64,000 nucleotides of DNA, from the NCBI GenBank assembly GCA_964453115.1, contig CAYVRT010000005.1:65148-129147 (forward strand). Reading direction: 5' to 3'. The DNA comes from JAIWNK01 sp964453115 (GTDB lineage: Bacteria; Chloroflexota; Anaerolineae; Anaerolineales; Anaerolineaceae). Under the pieces are notes generated by a model that worked only from the letters and a program-made list of their open reading frames with translations, searched no databases and was not told where the DNA came from. The translations under genes and the position numbers were made by a program. This document shows positions 50,985-59,323 of this stretch, piece after piece. How positions within the stretch are numbered: position 1 is the stretch's first letter; each line of letters opens with the position of its first letter.

Positions 50985-51571
50985 CCATGCCGCTCTTTTC
51001 CTTCTCTGCCCTGGCCGCCGTGTTGCTGCTGATCGCCGCATCCCTTGCCCTGCTGCTGAGCGAACGCTGGCGCTGGCAGATTTTGGCCCTGGCCGCCCAA
51101 TACCTGGCGGCTTTCTGGCTCATCAGCCTGATTTGGCCCATTGGCCTGGCAGCGGTCAAACTTGTCACTGGCTGGATGACGGCTGCCATTCTGGCGGCCA
51201 GTCAGCCCGGCCATACCAGCAGCGAAGAGACCCATCTTTCGCTGCGCCTCTTCCGCCTTTTCGCAGCCTTCTTCCTGCTCGCCTTTGCCCTGGCTTTGCT
51301 GCCCACCCTTGAGCAACAAATTCCTGTTCAACCCGCCTTCCTGCTCGGTAGCCTGGTGCTCTCTGGCATGGGCCTGTTGCAGCTCGGCATCACGACCCGC
51401 CCCCTGCGCATCATCCTTGGACTGCTCAACCTGCTGGCTGGCTTTGAGATTCTATACGCCAGCATGGAAAACTCACTCCTCGTCACCGGTTTGCTATCGC
51501 TGATCAACCTCAGCCTGGGGCTGGCCGGGGCCTACTGGCTGGTTGGCCCACAGATGGAGACCGAACAATGA
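50981..51571 (+). CDS. HyfE/NuoK-like small membrane protein
   Basis: A 196-residue protein with six or so hydrophobic helices. The C-terminal half, LLAGFEILYASMENSLLVTG followed by LLSLINLSLGLAGAYW, resembles HyfE (hydrogenase-4 component E), itself a NuoK-like protein, in which a Glu sits in the middle of a membrane helix; here FEILYASME keeps acidic residues. It overlaps both neighbours by ATGA, so the three membrane proteins are translated as a unit. Confidence 0.65.
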   Translation: MTMPLFSFSALAAVLLLIAASLALLLSERWRWQILALAAQYLAAFWLISLIWPIGLAAVKLVTGWMTAAILAASQPGHTSSEETHLSLRLFRLFAAFFLLAFALALLPTLEQQIPVQPAFLLGSLVLSGMGLLQLGITTRPLRIILGLLNLLAGFEILYASMENSLLVTGLLSLINLSLGLAGAYWLVGPQMETEQ

Positions 51572-52962
51572 GCGCTCCCCTGATATGGGTTGGTTTGCCA
51601 ATTTTGCTCAGCGTCATCCTGGCAACATTGGATCGTCGCCGCACACTTTCGGGCTGGCTGGCTGCGGTGCTGTGCATAATCCTGGTTCTGCTCGCCGCCA
51701 CACTGGAAATTGGTCAGCCGCTGCGCGTTGGACGGGATGTCTGGGAACTCAAGGAATCGTTTTCCCTCTTAGGCCGTGCCTTCGTTCTGGTGCGCGGCGA
51801 GCAAGGCTTCCTGGCGCTACTCTACAGCCTGGGCGCCCTATGGCAAATTGGCGCCCTTTCCACCCGCACCCCGCGCTTTTTTGCCCCCATCAGCCTTGCC
51901 ATCCTTGGCCTGTTGGTTGCAGCGCGCTCGGTACAGCCCTTCTTGTTTGCTGCCCTGCTGATTGAAATTGCCGTTCTGCTCAGCCTGCCCCTGCTCACCC
52001 CGCCAGGACAGCGCGTGGGGCAAGGGGTGCTGCGGTATCTCATCTTTCAAACCCTGGCTCTGCCCTTCATCCTGCTCTCGGGTTGGGTCTTTGGTCTGAT
52101 CGAGGCCAACCCGGCCCGCGAGGAATTGTATCAACAAGCCGCTTTGCTGCTCGGGATGGGCTTTTCCCTCTGGCTGGCCGTCTTCCCCTTCTACACCTGG
52201 CTACCCCTGCTGGCTGGTGATTCGCCCCCCCTGGTTGCTGGCTTCCTGTTCAGCATTCTGCCAACAGTTGTACTCTTCTATGCATTGGACTTCTTAAATG
52301 CCTATGCCTGGCTGCGCACAACGCCTCTCTTGGCCCCAACCCTACAATTGACCGGCGCCATCATGGTCGCAACCGGCGGCATTTGGGCTGCCTTCCAGCG
52401 CGATTTAACGCGCCTGTTTGGCTACGCTGTGATCGTTGAAACCGGTCTGGCATTGCTTGCGCTCAGCCTGCGCAGCAGTGTGGGCATGAGCATCTTTGCG
52501 GCTGCCTTTCTGCCCCGTCTGCTAGCCCTTTGGCTTGGTGCGTTCTCGCTTTCCATTCTGCGTCAGCAAAACCTCTCACTTGCCCTGAGTGGGTTAAATG
52601 GCCTGCTGCGCCGTTCTCCGCTTGCCAGCGCGGCCCTGCTCGTTGCCTGGTTTTCCCTCGGCGGCCTGCCCCTCCTGGCTGGTTTTCCACTGCGTCAGGT
52701 ACTCTTCCAGACCCTGGCACAGCAAAACCTGTCAACCGCCCTATGGGTTTTCCTTGGCAGCATTGGTCTGCTCTTCACCGGGCTGCGCGCCCTACACCTC
52801 ATGGCGCAACAACCCAACGATGCAGGGCGGCTATCCATCCCCTGGCATCAAACGCTGTTGCTCATCCTGGGCAGCCTGAGCCTGTTTTGGATTGGAATTT
52901 TCCCCTCCAGCCTTTTGACAGGCATGATAAGTCTGGTACAATCATTTCGAAACTTACCCTGA
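51568..52962 (+). CDS. NuoN/MrpD/HyfF-like antiporter-type membrane protein
   Basis: A 464-residue protein with about 14 membrane helices. The helix-5 Glu is kept (ALLIEIAVLLSLPLL), and FPFYTWLPLLAGDSPPLVAG clearly matches the FPFHTWLPDAH.EAP..VS motif. However, the helix-7 Lys that precedes this motif in working subunits is missing (GFSLWLAVFPFYTWLP), and the helix-8 Lys is also not seen (SILPTVVLF). It is the last gene of the six-gene unit. A coiled-coil gene follows after 27 bases. Confidence 0.75.
   Translation: MSAPLIWVGLPILLSVILATLDRRRTLSGWLAAVLCIILVLLAATLEIGQPLRVGRDVWELKESFSLLGRAFVLVRGEQGFLALLYSLGALWQIGALSTRTPRFFAPISLAILGLLVAARSVQPFLFAALLIEIAVLLSLPLLTPPGQRVGQGVLRYLIFQTLALPFILLSGWVFGLIEANPAREELYQQAALLLGMGFSLWLAVFPFYTWLPLLAGDSPPLVAGFLFSILPTVVLFYALDFLNAYAWLRTTPLLAPTLQLTGAIMVATGGIWAAFQRDLTRLFGYAVIVETGLALLALSLRSSVGMSIFAAAFLPRLLALWLGAFSLSILRQQNLSLALSGLNGLLRRSPLASAALLVAWFSLGGLPLLAGFPLRQVLFQTLAQQNLSTALWVFLGSIGLLFTGLRALHLMAQQPNDAGRLSIPWHQTLLLILGSLSLFWIGIFPSSLLTGMISLVQSFRNLP
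52934..52942 (+). promoter_or_regulatory. Extended -10 promoter of the coiled-coil gene
   Basis: TGG-TACAAT followed by C lies inside the end of the upstream gene, 47 bases before the ATG at 52990. Confidence 0.5.
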
Positions 52963-52989
52963 TACATTTTTCTCCGGTGGAGCATAGCC

Positions 52990-54165
52990 ATGGAAAACGA
53001 ACAACTAATTCAACGCCTGGAATGGCTGGAAGAAGAACGCCGCAAGGATAAAACCGCCATTGCCATGCTGCAAGAACGGCTCAGCGCGCTGGAAGCGCTT
53101 CAGCCCGGACTGGCGCAACAGGTCAAAGACCTCTCAACTGAAAATACCCGTCTGGCAACAGCCATGGGCCGCTTTGAGCAAATTGATGCCTCCATCGCCC
53201 AACTGCGCATCGAATTTACCCGCAGCCTGGAAACCGCCGAGCGGCAGCGCAATGACCGAGACCGCGAAACCGAAAAAACCCGCCTGGCCGACCTGGAAAT
53301 GCTCAACAAAGCAATTGGAGAGGTGCGCAAAGGCCTCGATCCCATCAGCGAACTGCGCCGCGGCCTGCAAGCCCGCGTAGAAGAAGATTTTCGTCTGGCC
53401 CGTCTGATTGAAGAAACCAGCCAAAAAGTGTTACAGACTCGCCGCTCCGATGATGAATACCGACACACCCAAAAACTGCTCGAGGAAAATCAGCGCCAGG
53501 ACAACAAACGCATCACAGACCTGCTCGGCGAAGTTGCTGCCCTGCGCAAGCGCATTGAAGAACAACGCGGCAAAGTAGACCTGGTGGGCGATGCACAGCG
53601 CCGCCTCGAAACCCGCATCAGCGACTTTCAGGCCGCCGATTCAGAACGCCGTCAGGTCATCACCACTTTTGTGGACAAGCAAAACATGCTCTCGGTAGAG
53701 CGCGACCGCACCTGGAAAGAATGGCAAACCCGCTTTGAGGAAATTGAACGCACCTCAACCAATATTGATACCCAATTACAGGCCCTGGATGCAACACAGC
53801 GTGCCATCAAACGCGCCCAGGAAGCCTTTGAAGAAATCACGCAGCGCTTTGAACGCCGCATCAACGAAATTACTGAAATGCAGCGCCTGGTCGAAGACCG
53901 CTTCCGTCAGGAATGGGTGGCCTTCAAGGCCGATGACCAGAAACGCTGGGCCAATTACTCCCTGGCACAGGAAGAACAGCAACGCGAAGTCTCACGACAG
54001 TTTGAGAAATTAAACGAGCGCATTCTGCCGCTTGAAGACCTGCTCCAAAGCCTGAAAGAACGCCTCATCCAGGTGAATGAAGAAACCAGCAAACGCCTGC
54101 AAGCCCTGTTGGCCCTCAGCCGACAATGGGTTGAAAACTATGAGCAAACGTTCCGCCGCTCGTGA
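52990..54165 (+). CDS. Long coiled-coil protein, unknown function
   Basis: A 391-residue, strongly charged protein that is helical throughout, with no membrane segment, signal peptide or catalytic motif. Heptad-like LxxxLxxL and many E/R/Q residues extend from residue 1 to 380, so a long rod-like dimer is expected. I recognise no family. A GGTGGAG site precedes the ATG. selB follows after 16 bases on the same strand, so they may share a message. Confidence 0.75.
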   Translation: MENEQLIQRLEWLEEERRKDKTAIAMLQERLSALEALQPGLAQQVKDLSTENTRLATAMGRFEQIDASIAQLRIEFTRSLETAERQRNDRDRETEKTRLADLEMLNKAIGEVRKGLDPISELRRGLQARVEEDFRLARLIEETSQKVLQTRRSDDEYRHTQKLLEENQRQDNKRITDLLGEVAALRKRIEEQRGKVDLVGDAQRRLETRISDFQAADSERRQVITTFVDKQNMLSVERDRTWKEWQTRFEEIERTSTNIDTQLQALDATQRAIKRAQEAFEEITQRFERRINEITEMQRLVEDRFRQEWVAFKADDQKRWANYSLAQEEQQREVSRQFEKLNERILPLEDLLQSLKERLIQVNEETSKRLQALLALSRQWVENYEQTFRRS

Positions 54166-54181
54166 ACAAGCGAGGTAAACC

Positions 54182-56062
54182 ATGCGCGTTATCGGCACCG
54201 CCGGCCATGTAGATCACGGAAAATCCACCCTGGTTGCGGCCCTGACCGGCACACACCCCGACCGGCTGAAAGAAGAACAACAGCGCGAGATGACGATTGA
54301 GCTGGGGTTCGCCTGGTTCACCCTGCCGGATGGACAGGAAGTGGGAATTGTGGATGTACCTGGTCACCGCGACTTTATCGAAAACATGCTGGCTGGTGTC
54401 GGCGGCATGGATGCTGCGCTGTTTGTGATTGCCGCTGATGAAGGGATCATGCCGCAAACGCGCGAGCATCTCGCCATCCTGCACTTGCTACAAATCCCGC
54501 GCGGCATCATCGTCCTCACCAAAACCGACCTGGTTGATGATGAGGAATGGCTGGAACTGGTTGAAATGGACGTGCGCCAGGCCATGCAGGGCAGCGTGCT
54601 ACAAGGGGCCCCCCTGGTGCGTGTTTCGGCCCGCAACGGACAAGGGATCAGCGAGCTGAAAACGGCGCTGATGCAATGCCTGACTGATAGCAGCCCGCGC
54701 CCCGACCTGGGCCGCCCGCGCTTGCCAGTAGACCGCGTCTTCACCATGCCCGGCTTTGGCACCATCGTCACCGGCACCCTGCTGGATGGCCGCTTTCACC
54801 TCGGCGACGAGGTGGAAATTCTGCCCGCCCGGCTGCGGGGACGGGTGCGCGGGCTGCAAACACACCGCAAAAAGGTGGAACAGGCCCTGCCCGGCAGCCG
54901 CTGCGCCATTAACCTTGCCGGCGTGGAACTCGACCAGGTAGAGCGGGGCAACCTGATTGCCGCCCCGGGCCGCTATCAGCCCAGCCAGCGGCTGGATGTG
55001 CAGGTGGAATTATTGCCCGATGCCAGTGCCGTGCTGGCGCACAATGACGAAGTCAAGTTCTTCCTCGGCAGCGCCGAAAGTCTGGCACGGGTGCGCGTCC
55101 TGGGCGGGGAAGAAATTCATCCCGGCGAAACCGGCTGGCTGCAACTTGAGCTAAACAACCCAATGATTGCCGTGCGCGGGGATCGTTACATCTTGCGCCG
55201 CCCCTCTCCCGGCGAAACAATTGGCGGCGGCGCCATCTTAGACCCGCACCCCGCCCGGCGTCACAAACGGCACGACCCGCAAGTGCTGAATCGCCTCCAA
55301 AGCCTGTTGCACGGCAGCCCAGAAGATGTCCTCTACCAGGCCAGCCTGGCACTCGGACTGGCACCGCACAGCGATGTGCTGGCGCGCGCCCGTCTCCCCG
55401 AAGAGCAAGCACAGGCCGCCCTGCACACCCTGCTCGAAAACGGTCAATTGCTGCAAATTGAACTGGGCGGCACATTGCTGATTGCCCGTCCAACCTGGGC
55501 CGCCCTCAGCGACCAGGCCCTGGCCGAGGTCGAACAATTCCACACCACCTATCCCCTGCGGCGCGGCATGCCGCGTGAAGCGCTCAAGAGCCGTCTGAAA
55601 TTACAGCCCCGCCCCTTCCAGGCACTCCTCAAAACCTGGTTAGAACAGGCCCTCCTCTGTGAACATGGCGCCCTGGTATCCAAAGCTGGCTTCGGCGTTC
55701 AATTCACCCAACAGCAAAGCGCACAGGTTGCACAACTATTGGCACGCTTTGCCGCCAACCCCTACAGCCCACCCAGCAGCAAAGAATGCAGCGCTGAACT
55801 TGGCGAAGAATTATTTAATGCCCTGCTTGAACAAGGCCAACTGATTGCCGTCTCTGCCGAAGTCGTCTTCCGTCCCCGCGAAGTGGAAGCAATGCAAAAC
55901 TGGGTGGTTGAACACCTGCATGCCCATAGCAGCCTGACCGTGATTGAATTCCGTGACCACTACCAAACCAGCCGTCGCTACGCCCTGGCATTTTTGGAAT
56001 ATCTCGACTCGCAGGGCCTCACCCTGCGTGAGGATGAGGCCCGGCGCCTGCGAACACGTTAG
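54182..56062 (+). CDS. selB: SelB, selenocysteine-specific translation elongation factor
   Basis: A 626-residue GTPase: G1 GHVDHGKS (8-15), G3 DVPGH, G4 TKTD, followed by VDRVFTMPGFGTIVTGTLLDG of domain 2 and C-terminal winged-helix repeats (from about 370). SelB delivers Sec-tRNA to UGA codons that are followed by a SECIS hairpin, which the winged helices bind. The start MRVIGTAGHVDHGKS is standard. No selA, selD or tRNA-Sec gene is in the window, and I found no gene that needs in-frame UGA reading. Confidence 0.95.
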   Translation: MRVIGTAGHVDHGKSTLVAALTGTHPDRLKEEQQREMTIELGFAWFTLPDGQEVGIVDVPGHRDFIENMLAGVGGMDAALFVIAADEGIMPQTREHLAILHLLQIPRGIIVLTKTDLVDDEEWLELVEMDVRQAMQGSVLQGAPLVRVSARNGQGISELKTALMQCLTDSSPRPDLGRPRLPVDRVFTMPGFGTIVTGTLLDGRFHLGDEVEILPARLRGRVRGLQTHRKKVEQALPGSRCAINLAGVELDQVERGNLIAAPGRYQPSQRLDVQVELLPDASAVLAHNDEVKFFLGSAESLARVRVLGGEEIHPGETGWLQLELNNPMIAVRGDRYILRRPSPGETIGGGAILDPHPARRHKRHDPQVLNRLQSLLHGSPEDVLYQASLALGLAPHSDVLARARLPEEQAQAALHTLLENGQLLQIELGGTLLIARPTWAALSDQALAEVEQFHTTYPLRRGMPREALKSRLKLQPRPFQALLKTWLEQALLCEHGALVSKAGFGVQFTQQQSAQVAQLLARFAANPYSPPSSKECSAELGEELFNALLEQGQLIAVSAEVVFRPREVEAMQNWVVEHLHAHSSLTVIEFRDHYQTSRRYALAFLEYLDSQGLTLREDEARRLRTR

Positions 56063-56064
56063 GA

Positions 56065-56817
56065 TCATTTGAGGGCTGCGCGCCGCAAACCCAATACCAC
56101 CATGCCAATGAGCAGAACCGCAACCCCCACCCCGGCGGCCCAGGCCACAACCGGCTGAGCAGCATTGAACTTGACCACAATGCCAATGAAGGCCCACACC
56201 AACACCAACACATAGGCCACCTCACGGCGCAGCGCCATCATTGCCAGCCCCAGAAGCGTGCCAACCGCCAGCACCACTGCCGACCAAATCGCCGGAGAGA
56301 GACCAAAGCCATCCCACTGCCAGACGAAGAGCAACGCCGCAGCATTCGCAATCGTTGCAACCGAAATCCAGCCCAGGTAAATACTAAACGGCACCTGCAC
56401 TGCCCAGCGTTCGCGCAGCGCAAAGGGACGCTGTCCGATGCCGAGCCGCAGATAGATAGCAATCAGCGAACCGAGCAAACCCAACATCAGCACCATGGAA
56501 AGCGGCACCTGGTTATAATGCCAGGCAAAAATCCAGGCCATATTGAACAGTGCTGCCGCCTGAAACCAGGGGAAAACCGCCTTCAGTCGAGCATCGGCAC
56601 GTTGAGCAGGTAAAGCCTGATAAACAGCAAAGGCAATCAGGCCCAAATAAATCACCCCCCAAATTGAAAACACATAGCCAGCCGGTGTAAACAAAGTCGG
56701 GATTGCATCTGCAATTTGACCCGTATCCTGTCCATTGATTGGCAAAGCATTTGCCAACCCATTGACTGTGATGACCGCCACAACTGCCACCAAATTGAGA
56801 ATTTGTCGAAAGTTCAT
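56065..56817 (-). CDS. TspO/MBR-related membrane protein
   Basis: A 250-residue protein with about seven or eight hydrophobic helices. TPAGYVFSIWGVIYLGLIAF and FNMAWIFAWHYNQVPLSMVL match the Trp-rich TspO/MBR pattern, but the protein is about 80 residues longer than classical TspO and belongs to the extended bacterial branch. TspO proteins bind tetrapyrroles; a role for this branch is not established. The start at 56817 follows a GGAG site. It converges on selB with a 2-base gap and is divergent from the TetR operon. Confidence 0.82.
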   Translation of the reverse strand: MNFRQILNLVAVVAVITVNGLANALPINGQDTGQIADAIPTLFTPAGYVFSIWGVIYLGLIAFAVYQALPAQRADARLKAVFPWFQAAALFNMAWIFAWHYNQVPLSMVLMLGLLGSLIAIYLRLGIGQRPFALRERWAVQVPFSIYLGWISVATIANAAALLFVWQWDGFGLSPAIWSAVVLAVGTLLGLAMMALRREVAYVLVLVWAFIGIVVKFNAAQPVVAWAAGVGVAVLLIGMVVLGLRRAALK

Positions 56818-56846
56818 GTCGAGCTCCTTGTAGTATGTTTGTATCA

Positions 56847-56875
56847 ATTATGTCAAAAGTCGGGCGGTTTTACAA
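56847..56875 (-). promoter_or_regulatory. Promoter of the TspO-like gene
   Basis: TTGTAA (56870-56875), a 17-base spacer and CATAAT (56847-56852) with TG extension on the minus strand, about 30 bases before the ATG. Confidence 0.55.
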
Positions 56876-56899
56876 TCAATTGTAGAAGGTTGAGGTATC

Positions 56900-56928
56900 T
56901 TGACTCCCTGCTTGCTTTTTGCTACAAT
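56900..56928 (+). promoter_or_regulatory. Promoter of the TetR-AOR operon
   Basis: TTGACT (56900-56905), a 17-base spacer and TACAAT (56923-56928) with TG extension. The operator palindrome begins within the -10. Confidence 0.8.
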
Positions 56929-56962
56929 GGGTTCAGTCGGTCGGTCAACCGACTGAACCCAT
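56927..56962. promoter_or_regulatory. TetR-type operator palindrome
   Basis: ATGGGTTCAGTCGGT and ACCGACTGAACCCAT are perfect 15-base inverted arms with a 6-base spacer. The repeat covers the end of the -10, the start point and the early leader, so a bound repressor would block transcription of its own operon. Confidence 0.85.
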
Positions 56963-56989
56963 CTTTTGCATCCCAGGCAGGCAAATCCC

Positions 56990-57595
56990 ATGGCAAGACG
57001 CAAAGACCCCAACAGCAATATCCGCCAGCAAATTCTCGCCGCTGCCAATCAGCTCTTCATCGAGCGTGGCCTCGATCACACCAGCCTGAAAGACATTGCT
57101 CTGGCAGCCCAAATTAGCCCCGGCACCCTGTTCTACTACTACGCATCCAAATCGGCGCTTGTCTTCGATGTTACCGATCAGCACTTCGACCGCCTCACCC
57201 ATCAGCTGCTCATCTGGGTCACACAAACTCAGGGCAACGCCAATTTGCAACAGCTCCTCACCGTCGTCTTTGAAACCATCATCGGCGACCTGACGCGCGG
57301 CAAACTGCATCATTACCTGATCAACGAAGCCGCAACCCATGATCCCTCCATTCGCCAGCGCTTTCAACAAAAGTATGCCGAATGGCGCCAGATGATTGAG
57401 ACCGGCATCTCCAGCGTCCTGCCCAACGATGAACGCCGTCCCATCCTGGCACAAATTATCCTCGCCACACTGGATGGATTGATCATCCAGGCCATCCTCG
57501 GCGTGCAAGACCTGCCCCTGCCCTCAATCATCAACTGTCTCGTGCAACTTGCCCCCCACCCGGGAGAAACCCATGAACTCAGCCCAGTATCCTGA
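56990..57595 (+). CDS. TetR-family transcriptional regulator
   Basis: A 201-residue TetR-family protein. The helix-turn-helix is at about 28-50 (TSLKDIALAAQISPGTLFYY), and the C-terminal ligand domain is typical in size. It heads an operon with alcohol and aldehyde oxidoreductases, so its ligand may be an alcohol, aldehyde or acyl compound. It most likely represses its own promoter through the 36-bp palindrome. The ATG is preferred over an upstream TTG. The next gene begins inside its 3' end. Confidence 0.92.
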   Translation: MARRKDPNSNIRQQILAAANQLFIERGLDHTSLKDIALAAQISPGTLFYYYASKSALVFDVTDQHFDRLTHQLLIWVTQTQGNANLQQLLTVVFETIIGDLTRGKLHHYLINEAATHDPSIRQRFQQKYAEWRQMIETGISSVLPNDERRPILAQIILATLDGLIIQAILGVQDLPLPSIINCLVQLAPHPGETHELSPVS

Positions 57596-58112
57596 ATTGT
57601 TGCCGCACCGCAAACCGTTCAAGCGTGCCATCAATCAAATCGTCCTGTTTGTCCTGGGACGAGCCGTGCAGTCGCTCTCCCGTTATGAGCCGCGCATCCG
57701 CCACGAAGTTGCCAGCTGGCCGGAGAACTTCACCCTCATGCTGGTTGTGCGCCCCAAGGGCGGCAGCCTGGCTCTGCGTCGCACGCCTCAGGCCACGCTA
57801 CGCTACCTGGGCCGCAGCTTCGACCCCAACCAGGCCGATGTCGTCATCTACATGAAAGATATTGAAAGCGCCTTTGCCATGTTCACCGGCCAGCTTGGCA
57901 TTGATATGGGCTACGCCCGGCATTGCATGTGTGCCAGCGGCGACCTTTCGAACACCGTTTCGGTTGTGCGCGTCCTCAACACCGCCGTTGCCTACCTCTT
58001 CCCGGCCTTCATTGCCCGCCGACTGATGAAACGCCTTCCGCCAACCCCTTTCTGGCAAAAACAGGCCCGCCGACTGCGCACCTATCTGCTCGGCATCCCC
58101 TTTGGCATCTAA
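57573..58112 (+). CDS. Uncharacterised protein, possibly SCP2-like
   Basis: A 179-residue protein that starts 23 bases inside the TetR gene in another frame, after a GGGAG site. The middle, DVVIYMKDIESAFAMFTGQL followed by MCASGDLSNTVSVVRVLN, faintly recalls SCP2-like lipid-binding folds (GDL and helix positions), but I cannot claim homology. It lies between a TetR regulator and an iron-dependent alcohol dehydrogenase, so a lipid- or acyl-handling role would fit. No signal peptide is seen. Confidence 0.7.
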   Translation: MNSAQYPELLPHRKPFKRAINQIVLFVLGRAVQSLSRYEPRIRHEVASWPENFTLMLVVRPKGGSLALRRTPQATLRYLGRSFDPNQADVVIYMKDIESAFAMFTGQLGIDMGYARHCMCASGDLSNTVSVVRVLNTAVAYLFPAFIARRLMKRLPPTPFWQKQARRLRTYLLGIPFGI

Positions 58113-58128
58113 CCCCAGGAGGTTTCTC

Positions 58129-59313
58129 ATGCTGCCCGAATATTATGAATTTCACTTTCCCGTCAAGCTCCTTTCTGGACACACCGCCCTCAACAACCTC
58201 TCCGGCGAATTGCTCCAGGCCAATGTCCGTCGTCCATTGCTCATTACCGATGCCGGCGTTGTGCGAGCCGGTCTGATTGACATCGTGCGCGATGCTTTTG
58301 CCGAATCAGAAATCACTTTCGGTGCGCTCTACGATCAGGTGCCACCCGAATCCTCAACCCGAATTGTCAACGAGCTGGCCGAACTGTGGCGCACCCGCAG
58401 CTGCGATAGCATTCTGGCGATTGGCGGCGGCTCCGTCATTGATACCGCCAAAGGCGTCAACATTCTCGTCTCGCTGGGTGGCAACGATGTGCGCGCCTAC
58501 CGCGGCGCCGAAACATTGCCCGGCCCGCTGCGCCCGCTGTTTGTTGCCCCCACCACCGCCGGCACCGGCTCCGAGGCAACCAATTCCGCCGTCATTGCAG
58601 ACCCCGAAAGCGGCGTGAAGATGCTGTTCGTTTCCGAATTTCTTCTGCCGCGCGCCGCCGTGTTGGATACCCGACTGACCCTCACCCTGCCGCCGCGCCT
58701 GACCGCTGCCACGGGCATGGATGCACTGACCCACGCCATGGAAGCCTGCCTCAGCATCCAAAAGAACCCCATCAGCGATGCCTATGCCTGGCAGGCAATC
58801 AACCTCATCCGCCAATTCCTGACCCAGGCAGTGCGCACCCCGGATGACAAAACCGCCCGCCTGGCCCTGGCAAATGCCAGCACACTGGCCGGGGCTGCCT
58901 TCTCCAACGCCATGGTCGGCTGTGTCCATTCGATGGGCCATGCCGCCGGAGCCGTTGGACACATTCCGCACGGCGTAGCCATGAACATCTTTTTGCCATT
59001 TGGCCTGGCCTTCAACTTACAAAAGCGCGCCGACGTGCTGGCCGAATTGCTTCTGCCCCTGGCTGGCGCAGAAGTTTACGCAACCACGCCCCCCATCAGC
59101 CGCGCCCAACGCACCATCACCGCCATCCATGAATTGAAGGATGAATTGCACACCCTGTGCGGCCTACCGCGCACCCTGCAAGAAGCCGGTCTGACACGTG
59201 AACAGCTGCCTGCCATTGCCCGCCTGGCAATCAACGATGGTTCTGCCATGATGAACCCAATCGAACTGGGGCTGGAAGAAGCCACCACCCTGGCCGAACA
59301 AGCCTTTGCGTGA
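58129..59313 (+). CDS. Iron-containing alcohol dehydrogenase
   Basis: A 394-residue group III alcohol dehydrogenase: NAD-binding GGGSVIDTAKG (about 98-108), PTTAGTGSEATNSAVI, and the iron ligands in TGMDALTHAMEA and HSMGHAAGA...HIPHG. It interconverts an alcohol and an aldehyde with NAD(P)H. Together with the downstream aldehyde:ferredoxin oxidoreductase it could link alcohol, aldehyde and acid. A perfect AGGAGG site precedes the ATG at 58129; the frame opens 9 codons upstream without support. Confidence 0.93.
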   Translation: MLPEYYEFHFPVKLLSGHTALNNLSGELLQANVRRPLLITDAGVVRAGLIDIVRDAFAESEITFGALYDQVPPESSTRIVNELAELWRTRSCDSILAIGGGSVIDTAKGVNILVSLGGNDVRAYRGAETLPGPLRPLFVAPTTAGTGSEATNSAVIADPESGVKMLFVSEFLLPRAAVLDTRLTLTLPPRLTAATGMDALTHAMEACLSIQKNPISDAYAWQAINLIRQFLTQAVRTPDDKTARLALANASTLAGAAFSNAMVGCVHSMGHAAGAVGHIPHGVAMNIFLPFGLAFNLQKRADVLAELLLPLAGAEVYATTPPISRAQRTITAIHELKDELHTLCGLPRTLQEAGLTREQLPAIARLAINDGSAMMNPIELGLEEATTLAEQAFA

Positions 59314-59323
59314 GGAAAAAAAC

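Noticed and set aside
54166..54181. Possible tRNA-Sec gene next to selB
   Set aside because: Only 16 bases lie between the genes and no tRNA-like cloverleaf or T-loop was seen anywhere in the window.
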